From Verrucomicrobiota bacterium (GTDB lineage Bacteria > Verrucomicrobiota > Verrucomicrobiia > Opitutales > Opitutaceae), in the NCBI GenBank assembly GCA_019136515.1, contig JAGVUB010000134.1, positions 1 through 32,053 on the forward strand: a DNA stretch of 32,053 bases, read 5' to 3'. Made by a program: the position numbers and the translations under genes. Below, piece after piece: positions 5,473 through 13,666 of this stretch. Each line of letters starts with the position of its first letter. The first letter of the stretch is position 1. Below the pieces are notes generated by a model, which searched no databases, was not told where the DNA came from, and saw only the letters and a list, made by a program, of their open reading frames with translations.

Positions 5473-8388
5473 ATGAACCATTCCCCTGTTCTGCTCCGTC
5501 GAACCTCGTTCCTCGTCCTTTGTGCTCTGGCGCTCGCGGCCGTTCTCCCGTCGCGCGGATTTGCGCTTGGGCAGGAGCGCTTCGTTGTATTCGAGCCGGT
5601 GGAGCACGCCGCGGCGTTGGTGGCGGGCGGTACCGCCGCGCCGATCCTTGTCGAAGCGGCCGACTGGCCGGGGGTGCGGCGTGCGGTGGGCGACCTGCAG
5701 GCCGATGTTGAGCGGGTGTCCGGCGTGAGACCGGCGGTGGTGGGGGCCGACGGCGCGACGGCGCCGTTTGCGGTGATCGTGGGCACGGTCGGGCGCAGCC
5801 CGCTCATCGATGGTTTGGTGAAGACGGGCAAGATCGACGTCTCCGGGATCGCCGGGCGTTGGGAGGCGTTCCTGCTTCAGACGGTCGATCGGCCGCTGCC
5901 GGGCCTCGAGCGTGCGCTGGTCATCGCCGGCAGCGACAAGCGCGGCACGATCTACGGTGTCTACGAGGTTTCGGAGCAGATCGGCGTTTCGCCCTGGTAT
6001 TGGTGGGCGGATGTGCCGACCGTCCATCGCGACTCCGTCAATGTGCTTCCGATACGGCGGGTGGACGACGGGCCGACGGTGAAGTACCGCGGCATCTTCC
6101 TCAACGACGAAGCCCCGGCGCTCTCCGGTTGGGCGCAGGAGAAGTTCGGCGGCATCAACAGCAAGATGTATGTCCACGTCTTCGAGCTCATCTTGCGCCT
6201 GCGCGGCAACTTCCTCTGGCCGGCGATGTGGAACAACGCCTTCAACGACGACGACCCCGCGAGCCCGCGGCTGGCCGATGAATACGGCATCGTGATGAGC
6301 ACCTCGCATCACGAGCCGCTGAACCGGGCGCAGCAGGAGTGGGCGCGTTACGGCTCGGGCCACTGGGATTACGCGAAGAACGCCGAGGCCCTCCGCGAGT
6401 TCTGGCGGATCGGCGCCCGCCGGGCCAAGCAGTACGAGCTTGTCACCACTCTCGCCATGCGCGGCGACGGCGACGAGCCGATGTCCGAGGACGCCAATGT
6501 CGCGCTCCTCGAGAAGATCGTCGCCGATCAGCGCCAGCTGCTTGCCGAGGAGGCCAATCCCGATGTCACGCAGATCCCGCAGGTCTGGGCGCTCTACAAG
6601 GAGGTCCAGGAGTACTACGAGCGCGGCATGCGCGTGCCCGACGACGTGACGCTGCTCTGGTGCGACGACAACTGGGGCAACATCCGCCGCCTGCCCACCG
6701 CCGCCGAGCGCCAGCGCGCGGGCGGCGCCGGCATCTACTACCATTTCGACTACGTCGGCGGCCCGCGGAACTACAAATGGCTGAACACCATCCCGCTCAC
6801 GAAGATCTGGGAGCAGATGAACCTCGCCTGGCAGCACGAGGCCACCCGCCTCTGGGTCGTGAATGTCGGCGACCTCAAGCCGATGGAGTTCCCCATCGAG
6901 TATTTCCTCGCGCTGGCCTGGGACCCGGCCGCTTGGCCCTACGAGCGGATCGGCGACTTTTCCGCGCAGTGGGCCGCGCGCGAGTTCGGCCCGGAGCACG
7001 CCGCCGAGATCGCCGCGCTCGTCAACGGCTACACCAAGCTCAACTCCCGCCGGAAGCCCGAGATGATCGCGCCCGACACCTTCAGCCTCGTGAACTATCG
7101 CGAGGCCGAGCGCGTGCTCGCCGAGTGGGCGGATCTCGCCGTCCGTGCCGAGAAAGTGGAGGCTGCGCTGCCTGCCGCCGCCCACGACGCGTTCTTCCAG
7201 CTCGTGCTCTATCCGATCAAGGCCTGCGCCAACCTCAACGAGCTCTACGTCGCGGCCGGCCGCAACCGGCTCTACGCGGTGCAGGGCCGCAGCGACACGA
7301 ACCGTGAGGCCGAGCGGGTGCGCCAGCTCTTCGCGGCGGATGCGGCGTTGCGCGATCGCTACCATTCGCTCGCCGGCGGCAAGTGGAACCACCAGATGGA
7401 CCAGGCGAAGTTCGGTTACGTGACCTGGCAGGAGCCGCCGGCCGAGGTGATGCCCGCCATCTCCGCGCTGCGTCCGAACAAGGGCCCGGTGCCGGCGCTC
7501 GCCCTCGAGGGCCGCCCCGAGGGCATTCCGGTCTGGGGCGCGCCGCCGCCGAAGGTGCCCTCGCTCGATGTGTATTCACAGGGCACGCGTTGGGTGGAAC
7601 TCTTCAACCGCGGCGACACCGCCTACACCTTCACCGCGACCGCGGACCAACCTTGGCTCAGGATCACGCCCGCGAGCGGCGAAGTGAAGGAGACGGTGCG
7701 CCTCGAGATCAGCGCCGACTGGGCGGCGGTGCCGGTGGGTGACCCCACCGCGAAGGTGACGTTGCAGCCCTCCCACGGCCGGCCGTTCACGGTGACCGTC
7801 CCGATCATCAATCCCGCGGAGCTGCGCCCGGGCTCGTTCGACGGCTTCGTCGAGATCGACAACCATGTCGCCATCGAGGCGCCGCATTTCAGCCGCGCCA
7901 TCGGCGACAAACAGACCGAGTGGCGCACGCTCGCCGACTTCGGCCGCACGCTCGGCGGCGTCACCACCTTCCCGGTGCTCTTCGAGGCGCGCACGCCTGG
8001 CGGCGAGTCGCCGAGGCTCGAGTACGACATCCATTTCTTCTCGGCCGGCGAGGCCAAGGTGGAGGTCCACGTCGCCCCCTCGCTCGACTTCCAGCCGGAG
8101 AGCCCGCTGCGCCTGGCGGTCTCCTTCGACGACGAGCAACCGCAGGTCGTCCGGATCGGCACCAATCCGAACACTTGGGAGCCGTGGGGCACGGCCGTGG
8201 GCGAGGGTGTGCGGCGCGTGAGCTCGACACACAGGCTCGGCAAGCCCGGGCGGCACACGCTGAAGGTCTGGGCTATCACCCCCGGCGTGGTGCTCGAACG
8301 CATCGTGATCGACACCGGCACGGCGAAGAAGCCCGGGGTGCGCCCGAGCTACCTCGGGCCGATCGAGAGCCCGCGCGCCGGCAAGTGA
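5473..8388 (+). CDS. GH115 xylan alpha-1,2-glucuronidase
   Basis: 971 aa. ATG 5473 opens a signal peptide (basic start LLRRTSF, then LVLCALALAAVLPSRGFA), so the longer open frame upstream is not used. The N-terminal alpha/beta domain (about 35-200) includes VIAGSDKRGTIYGVYEVSE, a GH115 hallmark. The barrel follows with KYRGIFLNDE (about 203-212), GNFLWPAMWNNAFNDDD, the HHEPL loop, TLAMRGDGDE, LLWCDDNWGNIR and the YYHFDYVGGPRNYKWLN block. The C-terminal part contains a beta-sandwich of the WVELFNRG / WLRITPASG type (about 700-780) and the GH115 C-terminal domain (FDGFVEIDNHVAIEA to the end). The family removes glucuronic or 4-O-methylglucuronic acid from internal xylose residues of glucuronoxylan. 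It is read divergently from the LacI-type gene; eda follows after 180 bp. Confidence 0.94.
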   Translation: MNHSPVLLRRTSFLVLCALALAAVLPSRGFALGQERFVVFEPVEHAAALVAGGTAAPILVEAADWPGVRRAVGDLQADVERVSGVRPAVVGADGATAPFAVIVGTVGRSPLIDGLVKTGKIDVSGIAGRWEAFLLQTVDRPLPGLERALVIAGSDKRGTIYGVYEVSEQIGVSPWYWWADVPTVHRDSVNVLPIRRVDDGPTVKYRGIFLNDEAPALSGWAQEKFGGINSKMYVHVFELILRLRGNFLWPAMWNNAFNDDDPASPRLADEYGIVMSTSHHEPLNRAQQEWARYGSGHWDYAKNAEALREFWRIGARRAKQYELVTTLAMRGDGDEPMSEDANVALLEKIVADQRQLLAEEANPDVTQIPQVWALYKEVQEYYERGMRVPDDVTLLWCDDNWGNIRRLPTAAERQRAGGAGIYYHFDYVGGPRNYKWLNTIPLTKIWEQMNLAWQHEATRLWVVNVGDLKPMEFPIEYFLALAWDPAAWPYERIGDFSAQWAAREFGPEHAAEIAALVNGYTKLNSRRKPEMIAPDTFSLVNYREAERVLAEWADLAVRAEKVEAALPAAAHDAFFQLVLYPIKACANLNELYVAAGRNRLYAVQGRSDTNREAERVRQLFAADAALRDRYHSLAGGKWNHQMDQAKFGYVTWQEPPAEVMPAISALRPNKGPVPALALEGRPEGIPVWGAPPPKVPSLDVYSQGTRWVELFNRGDTAYTFTATADQPWLRITPASGEVKETVRLEISADWAAVPVGDPTAKVTLQPSHGRPFTVTVPIINPAELRPGSFDGFVEIDNHVAIEAPHFSRAIGDKQTEWRTLADFGRTLGGVTTFPVLFEARTPGGESPRLEYDIHFFSAGEAKVEVHVAPSLDFQPESPLRLAVSFDDEQPQVVRIGTNPNTWEPWGTAVGEGVRRVSSTHRLGKPGRHTLKVWAITPGVVLERIVIDTGTAKKPGVRPSYLGPIESPRAGK

Positions 8389-8397
8389 GGTTCTGTT

Positions 8398-8447
8398 CGT
8401 GGCGCCGGCCTCCGGGCCGACCCATCGGCAGCACTGCCGGCGCCACG
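8398..8447. repeat. 12-bp perfect inverted repeat between GH115 and eda
   Basis: CGTGGCGCCGGC (8398-8409) and GCCGGCGCCACG (8436-8447) are perfectly complementary around a 26-nt spacer. It lies just after the GH115 stop. There is no T-run, so it may be a transcript-stabilising hairpin, a weak terminator or a REP-like intergenic palindrome. Confidence 0.5.
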
Positions 8448-8568
8448 CGGTTCCCCGCGCCCAAACGGCACTCGCGAGTCCCTCCGGCCCTTCGCACTGT
8501 CCGGTCTCCGTCGACCGCCTCGGCGGTTGTCTCGCCCCGGCCGTTTTGCCAGCTTTCCCGCCTCCTCC

Positions 8569-9213
8569 ATGAAAAAAGAAGCCGTACTCGCCAAACTGAA
8601 GACCGAGAAGGTCATCGCCATCATCCGCACCGATAGCGCCGACGGTCTCCTTGATTGCGCCAAGGCGCTTGCCGCCGGCGGGCTCACCTCCATCGAGCTG
8701 ACGATGACGACGCCCGGCGCGATCAAGATGCTCGAGCGGGCGAGCGCCGAGATGCCCGAGTTCCTTTTCGGACTGGGTACCGTGCTCGATGCCGAGACGG
8801 CGCGTGCCGGCATCCTCGCCGGGGCGAAGTTCATCGTCACGCCGGCGCTGCGGCCCGATGTGATCGAGTGCTGTCACCGTTATTCGGTGCCGGTGTGCGC
8901 TGGAGCGCTCACGCCCACCGAGATCATCGCCGCCTGGGAGGCGGGCGCGGACGTGGTGAAGATCTTCCCGGCCGAGTTCTTCGGCCCGAACTACATCAAG
9001 TCGGTCAAAGCGCCGTTCCCGCAGATCGACTTCATCCCGACCGGCGGCGTGACGCCCGAGACCATCGGCGCGTTCCTGAAGGCCGGGGCGGTCGCCGCGG
9101 CGGCCGGTTCGGCGTTGGTCGACCAGAAGATGCTCAAGGAGAAGAACTGGGCCGCCATTACCGCGCGCGCCGCGCAGTTCGTCGAGGCCGTGAAGACCGC
9201 CGGCGTGAAGTAG
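8569..9213 (+). CDS. eda: 2-dehydro-3-deoxyphosphogluconate (KDPG) aldolase
   Basis: 214 aa, cytosolic class I aldolase splitting KDPG into pyruvate and glyceraldehyde 3-phosphate, the last step of the Entner-Doudoroff and hexuronate pathways. The start MKKEAVLAKLKTEKVIAIIRT carries the family's early IIR strand. The catalytic Glu43 lies in SIELTMT, the Schiff-base Lys131 in VVKIFPAE, and the phosphate loop in FIPTGGVTPETI followed by VAAAAGSALV. Length is normal for the family. It could use KDPGal as well; the sequence does not decide. It sits behind a uronate-releasing GH115, so a role in burning the released uronic acid is likely. No Shine-Dalgarno precedes the ATG. A strong terminator follows 36 bp after the stop. 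Confidence 0.93.
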   Translation: MKKEAVLAKLKTEKVIAIIRTDSADGLLDCAKALAAGGLTSIELTMTTPGAIKMLERASAEMPEFLFGLGTVLDAETARAGILAGAKFIVTPALRPDVIECCHRYSVPVCAGALTPTEIIAAWEAGADVVKIFPAEFFGPNYIKSVKAPFPQIDFIPTGGVTPETIGAFLKAGAVAAAAGSALVDQKMLKEKNWAAITARAAQFVEAVKTAGVK

Positions 9214-9248
9214 GTCGTTTTGGGCACTGGCAACCTTGCCCTCTTGTT

Positions 9249-9288
9249 GCCCGCGGCAGCTCTGCTGATCGCGGGCTTCTTTTTTTTT
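9249..9288 (+). terminator. Intrinsic terminator after eda
   Basis: A 7-bp GC stem, GCCCGCG (9249-9255) with CGCGGGC (9270-9276), contains an inner CAGC/GCTG pairing and is followed by TTC and nine T (9277-9288). This is the best-formed Rho-independent terminator in the window and separates the GH115-eda group from the two-component genes. Confidence 0.88.
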
Positions 9289-9420
9289 GGCTCCTCTGGC
9301 CAGGACCCCACGGGGCGTCCGGGCCGGCGGTGATGCCCGGGCGGAAGTGGCGCGAGACCGCACACCGGAGGGGGAATTCCCGTGGGACGGCTCGCGGGCA
9401 AACGATTGGGCGTCGAGGGT

Positions 9421-9440
9421 GGTACGACTAAAGTCGTACC
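9421..9440. repeat. REP-like 20-bp palindrome
   Basis: GGTACGACT and AGTCGTACC are perfectly complementary around AA. The palindrome lies in the gap between eda and the sensor-kinase gene, 61 bp before the chosen start. It could be a dispersed intergenic palindrome or a regulator site. It is unrelated in sequence to the RAYT ends. Confidence 0.5.
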
Positions 9441-9501
9441 TGGATGGCGGGCGTTGCCTCTTTACCCCGGCAAGTGCGTCCCACAATTTGGGCATCCCCA
9501 C

Positions 9502-12500
9502 ATGCCCCGGCCCGGATGTCAGCGTGCTAACCCCCTTTTCCGACAGTCTGGCGACGCACGAGCGCGCTGTCGCCGGGCGTTGGTGCGGCTTGTGGTTGCG
9601 AGCTGGATGTTGGTGCTGGGGACCTCGGCGGTGGCGGCGGAGGTGGAAGGTGTGCCGTTGACCAGGCTCTATCAGTTGGAGGAGATCGGCTGCACCGCGC
9701 AGGGGCTCCAGTTGCTGCACGATTCCTACGGCCGGGTGGCGGTGGCGCAGCAGGGCGAGGTCTTCGTGCTCAACGACGCCACCTGGCAGCGGACGTGGTG
9801 GGGATACGTGCCCGGCCTGAATTTCCGCCGGATTGTCGCCGACCCCGGCGGCGAGACCTACTACGGGGTGTTCGGTTCCTGGGGTGTCTTCAGGAAAAGC
9901 CCCAACGGGGAGATCGAGCCCGTCTCCCTGGTGCCGGCGGATGCGCCCGCCTGGGTGCGGCAGTGCGATTTTTGCGACATCCTCTGCACCCCCCGCGGTA
10001 TATTCTTTTGGGGACAAAACGGGGTGGTGTATCTCGACCGGGTCAGCGGGCGCTACAGCTACCGGTCGGTCGAGGGCCTCTCCTGGCTGTTCCCGTTCCA
10101 GGGGAAGTTTGCGGTGTCGACCTTCGGTGGCGGGGTGTTTGGTTTGGATGTCGCCGACGGGGCGCTGACGCGGGTTGAGATCGGCATCGGCGAGTTTCCT
10201 CCGGTGTTCGCTTCGGCGGGGGATGGTGTTTCCGGCCTGTTGCTCGCGACGGGGAGCCGGCAGCTTCTGGCGCTGCGCGCCGGCCGACTTGAGTTTGTGA
10301 AATATGGCGACACGGACCTTTTCCCCGGGCCGGTGGTCGCGCTCACGGCGCTGGTGGAGGGCGGATTCGCCGCCGCGGTCGCGGGGCATGGGGTCTTGTT
10401 GCTGGACCGCGAGGGGGGCGTCCGCCGGGTGTTCGATGCGACCGATTTTCGAGATGTTTCCGCCCTGAGCAGCGCGGAGCCGGGGGTGCTTTGGGCGGTG
10501 ACGGCGCGGGGTGTGCTCAAGATCCTGCATAGACAGCCGTTCACGGCCTTCGGCCGCGAGCAAGGTATCCAGGTCAGCTGGCCCCAGATCGTGCAGTGGC
10601 GGGGCCGGACGGTCGTCTCCTCCGGCGGGCGGGTCTATGAGGCGGACCCGACGGGGGGAGTGGGGCGCGGGCGGTTCAGGGAACTGGCGGGCCAACCGGA
10701 GTACATCGGGTGGGGAATCGCGTCGGTCGGCGACTCGCTCCTGCTCGGCAATGGGAACGGGGTGTACGAGGTCGATCCGATGGGCGAATGCGCGCTGGTG
10801 TTTCCCGGCATCAACGTCGCGCGGCTGGTCGCGCTCGACGCCGACACGTGCCTCGTGGTCGCCACCGACGCGATCGCCGCGATCCGCCGCATGGACGGCG
10901 CCTGGGTCGAATGTGCGCCGCGACACCAGGGGCTGGGATTCCCGTATGTCGCGCACGCCGGCAACGGGACTGCCTGGATCGAGTTAGGTTCGGATCGGGT
11001 GGCGCGGATCGCGCTGGTGGACGGCGAACTGCAGGAACAACTTTTCGAGAAGAAGCCCGACGGGGATGATCGGGGGTGGGTCCACATCAGCGTCGTCGGC
11101 TCGACCGTGGTCTTTTGTTCTGCCGGCCGTGCTCCCAGGTATATCGACGATCGCACGCTTCAGGAGGCGGCGGATCCCGCACTGCGCAGCCTGGTCGAGC
11201 GTTCGCCGTTCCGCCCGCAGCGCATCGCGCGGGATGAGGCGGGAAACCTCTGGGTCTCCCACGACCGTGGCTTGTTCCTGGCCCGGTGGGAGGCGGGCCG
11301 ATACGAGCCGGCGGTCGACCTCCTCCGCGGTCTCAACGAAGCGATGCCGCTCGTGCACTGTCCCGCCGGGGGCGGGGTCTGGGCCTCGACGGGCAACCGA
11401 CTCTATCGCCTGGCGTCCGAGCCCCCCGCGGTCCTGCCGCTCCCGGCCCGCCCGAGCCTGGTGGCGCTGCGGGACCCCCGGTCCGGGGCCGCGCTCGGTA
11501 GGGGCTATGCGAATGCGCGTGATCTGGGGGCGTTCCGGTACGGGGAGAACAGTCTCCAGCTCGATTTCTTCGCCAGCAGCTATGCGTTGGTGCGACCGTT
11601 CGCCTACGAGTACCGGCTGGGGGCTTCGCCCTGGCGGCGCGCGAACGCGGGTTCGTCCGTGATCCTCGCCGATCTGCATGAGGGTGCCTACACGATCGAG
11701 ACCCGCCTGGTGGACCCGCTCGGCCCGGTCGGCCCCGTGGCGGCGTTCCGGCTGGCGGTGGAGGCGCCCTGGTACCGGAGCTGGGCCGCCTATTTCGCCT
11801 ATCCGATTGTCGCGGCTTTCCTGATCTATCTGGCGACGCGGTATGTGGCGCACCGGCACCGGGTCCGCCTCGCCGTGCTGGAGCAACAGGTCGACGTGCG
11901 CACGGCGGAGCTGCGTACCGCGATGGATTGCCTGCGCGAGGAGGCGACGACCAGTGCGACGCTGGCGGAACGCAACCGCCTCGCCGGCGAGATCCACGAC
12001 AGCCTCGAACAGGGTCTGGCCGGGCTGTCCCTCCAGCTGGAGACCACGACCCGCCTGCCCGGCTGCGCCGGGCCGGTCAAGGCCGCCCTCGCGGCCGCCA
12101 TCGACATGGTGCTGTATTGCCGCGACGAGCTGCGCCATGCGGTGCGCGGGCTGCACTCCCCGGTGCTTCAGACCGAGCCGCTGGAGGCGGCCTTGCGGCG
12201 GATCGTCGGGCAGCTCGCGCCGTTGGCCGGATTGGCCACGGTCGAGGTCGAGGGCACGCCTCGCCGGATCGACCCCGCCACGGAGCATCACCTGCTGCGC
12301 ATCGCCCAGGAGGCGCTCGGCAATGCGGTGAAGCATGCCGAGGCCACGCGGATCGAGGTGGTGCTCCATTACGCGAAGGATCGCATCCTCCTGGCAATCG
12401 CCGACGACGGACGCGGGTTTGATCCCTCCGCCGTGGTCCCGCGCGCGGGGTGCCATCTCGGCCTGCCGAGCTTCCGCGAACGGGCGGCCAAGATCGGGGG

Positions 12501-12585
12501 CACGGTCGAGGTCGACAGCGCCCCGGGGCGGGGCACCACCGTCCGCGTGGCGGTGCCCTGCGCTGAAGCGCGAATTTCACAATGA
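9502..12585 (+). CDS. Y_Y_Y-type membrane sensor histidine kinase (two-component propeller sensor)
   Basis: 1027 aa from ATG 9502. This leaves a 26-residue Arg-rich leader before the hydrophobic segment LVRLVVASWMLVLGTSAVAA; TTG 9580 or GTG 9583 would start at that signal segment and is a real alternative. Residues about 50-670 are a degenerate beta-propeller outside the cytoplasmic membrane, with loose repeats such as AGNLWVSHDRGLFLAR. The Y_Y_Y Ig-like domain follows (about 678-760, FRYGENSLQLDFFASSYA to FRLAVEAPWYRS), then one membrane helix (about 764-785), and a HisKA_3 dimerisation helix with phospho-acceptor His832 in AGEIHDSLEQGLAGLSLQLE. The HATPase domain has LLRIAQEALGNAVKHAEA, ADDGRGFDP and GLPSFRERAAKIGG. 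Such sensors usually detect oligosaccharides. The gene overlaps the response-regulator gene by ATGA. Confidence 0.9.
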   Translation: MPRPGCQRANPLFRQSGDARARCRRALVRLVVASWMLVLGTSAVAAEVEGVPLTRLYQLEEIGCTAQGLQLLHDSYGRVAVAQQGEVFVLNDATWQRTWWGYVPGLNFRRIVADPGGETYYGVFGSWGVFRKSPNGEIEPVSLVPADAPAWVRQCDFCDILCTPRGIFFWGQNGVVYLDRVSGRYSYRSVEGLSWLFPFQGKFAVSTFGGGVFGLDVADGALTRVEIGIGEFPPVFASAGDGVSGLLLATGSRQLLALRAGRLEFVKYGDTDLFPGPVVALTALVEGGFAAAVAGHGVLLLDREGGVRRVFDATDFRDVSALSSAEPGVLWAVTARGVLKILHRQPFTAFGREQGIQVSWPQIVQWRGRTVVSSGGRVYEADPTGGVGRGRFRELAGQPEYIGWGIASVGDSLLLGNGNGVYEVDPMGECALVFPGINVARLVALDADTCLVVATDAIAAIRRMDGAWVECAPRHQGLGFPYVAHAGNGTAWIELGSDRVARIALVDGELQEQLFEKKPDGDDRGWVHISVVGSTVVFCSAGRAPRYIDDRTLQEAADPALRSLVERSPFRPQRIARDEAGNLWVSHDRGLFLARWEAGRYEPAVDLLRGLNEAMPLVHCPAGGGVWASTGNRLYRLASEPPAVLPLPARPSLVALRDPRSGAALGRGYANARDLGAFRYGENSLQLDFFASSYALVRPFAYEYRLGASPWRRANAGSSVILADLHEGAYTIETRLVDPLGPVGPVAAFRLAVEAPWYRSWAAYFAYPIVAAFLIYLATRYVAHRHRVRLAVLEQQVDVRTAELRTAMDCLREEATTSATLAERNRLAGEIHDSLEQGLAGLSLQLETTTRLPGCAGPVKAALAAAIDMVLYCRDELRHAVRGLHSPVLQTEPLEAALRRIVGQLAPLAGLATVEVEGTPRRIDPATEHHLLRIAQEALGNAVKHAEATRIEVVLHYAKDRILLAIADDGRGFDPSAVVPRAGCHLGLPSFRERAAKIGGTVEVDSAPGRGTTVRVAVPCAEARISQ

Positions 12586-13220
12586 AAACCGAGAACCAAT
12601 CCAAGAAGATCCGGGTCCTGTTGGTCGACGATCACATGATCGTTCGCATGGGGCTTTCCTTCGCCATCGGCAACCAGCCCGACATGGAAGTCGTGGCCCA
12701 GGCCGTGGACGGGGTCGAGGCCTGCGACCTCTATCGCGTACATCGCCCCGATGTCGTTGTGTTGGATCTACGGATGCCGAAACGCAACGGGGTCGAGACG
12801 ATCGCCGCCCTCCGGCGCGAGTTCGGGACCGTGCGGGTGCTGGCGCTCAGCAGCTTCACCAACGGCAACGAAGTCGCCACCGCCTTGGCGGCGGGCGCCA
12901 GCGGCTTCCTCGGCAAGGAGACCGAGTTCGATGTTCTGATGGACGCGATCCGGCGGATCCACGCCGGGGAACAGGTCGTGCACGACGACGCGGCCCGCCG
13001 GATGGCCAGCCGGCTGTCGTCCCAGCTGTCCGCGCGCGAACTTGAGGTGCTCCGGTTGCTGGGGTGCGGGCTCAAGAACAAGGAGATCAGTTCGGAGCTC
13101 AACCTTGTCGAATCGACCGTGAAGGTGCACCTGACCAGCATCTTCACCAAGCTCGGGGTCGCCGACCGCACCCAGGCGGTGCTGGCCGGCGTGAAACGCG
13201 GTATCATCCAGATCGAGTAG
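12582..13220 (+). CDS. NarL/FixJ-type response regulator
   Basis: 212 aa. The receiver domain (about 10-125) has the acidic pair in LLVDDHMIV, phospho-acceptor Asp62 in VVVLDLRMP, a Ser at the switch position (LALSS) and Lys112 in GFLGKE. The LuxR-type helix-turn-helix is at about 148-205 (LSARELEVLRLLGCGLKNKEISSELNLVESTVKVHLTSIFTKL; seen as an intact block ending with the usual R-T-Q-A-V helix). Its ATG 12582 overlaps the kinase TGA, so the two are translationally coupled and form a pair. The most plausible target is the enzyme operon starting at 13667, given that it follows directly on the same strand (inference). Confidence 0.94.
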   Translation: MKTENQSKKIRVLLVDDHMIVRMGLSFAIGNQPDMEVVAQAVDGVEACDLYRVHRPDVVVLDLRMPKRNGVETIAALRREFGTVRVLALSSFTNGNEVATALAAGASGFLGKETEFDVLMDAIRRIHAGEQVVHDDAARRMASRLSSQLSARELEVLRLLGCGLKNKEISSELNLVESTVKVHLTSIFTKLGVADRTQAVLAGVKRGIIQIE

Positions 13221-13666
13221 GGTGCGGCGCGACACGTTTTCCGCACCGGCGGTGCGTGCCACGGCGGCGTGCCGATGGTCGGTCGTGGATTGGCGCGGTG
13301 CTGGGCGCCGGCCGACTCGGCGCGTTGCAGCCACAGCTGCGCGAAAGTTTGTACTAAAGATTATTCGCCGCTGCGGTGTCCGTGGGGCTGTTTGGTGGGC
13401 TTCGGGCTTTCTTTCGCCGACCATGATACGCCTCCCCGTGCACCGTCCACCCCTGGACCTCGGATACGCCCGACTTCTTGGCGGTTGCGCCATGGTGCCG
13501 CGCGACCGCCGGCTCTCACAAACCGCCTGCAACCGGCCAAGGCCATGCACCGTCTCTGGGGGCGCCCGCGTCAGCCCGCCGTCGATGGTCCCCCGCCGGG
13601 GACCATGCGGGGGACCGCCGCGTGCGCTGCCACCCACGGCCCCTCTTTGCGTCATCGTCGTATACC
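13221..13666. promoter_or_regulatory. 446-bp leader region before the enzyme operon
   Basis: Open frames here are low-quality Arg/Pro/Ser-rich shadows with no recognisable gene. The one AT-rich patch in an otherwise GC-rich gap is at 13347-13365 (AAGTTTGTACTAAAGATTAT), just after a small dyad GCAGC-CACA-GCTGC (13327-13340). A promoter and regulator site for the operon may lie there, but no standard -35/-10 pair is clear. The remaining 300 bp hold nothing I can name. Confidence 0.35.
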
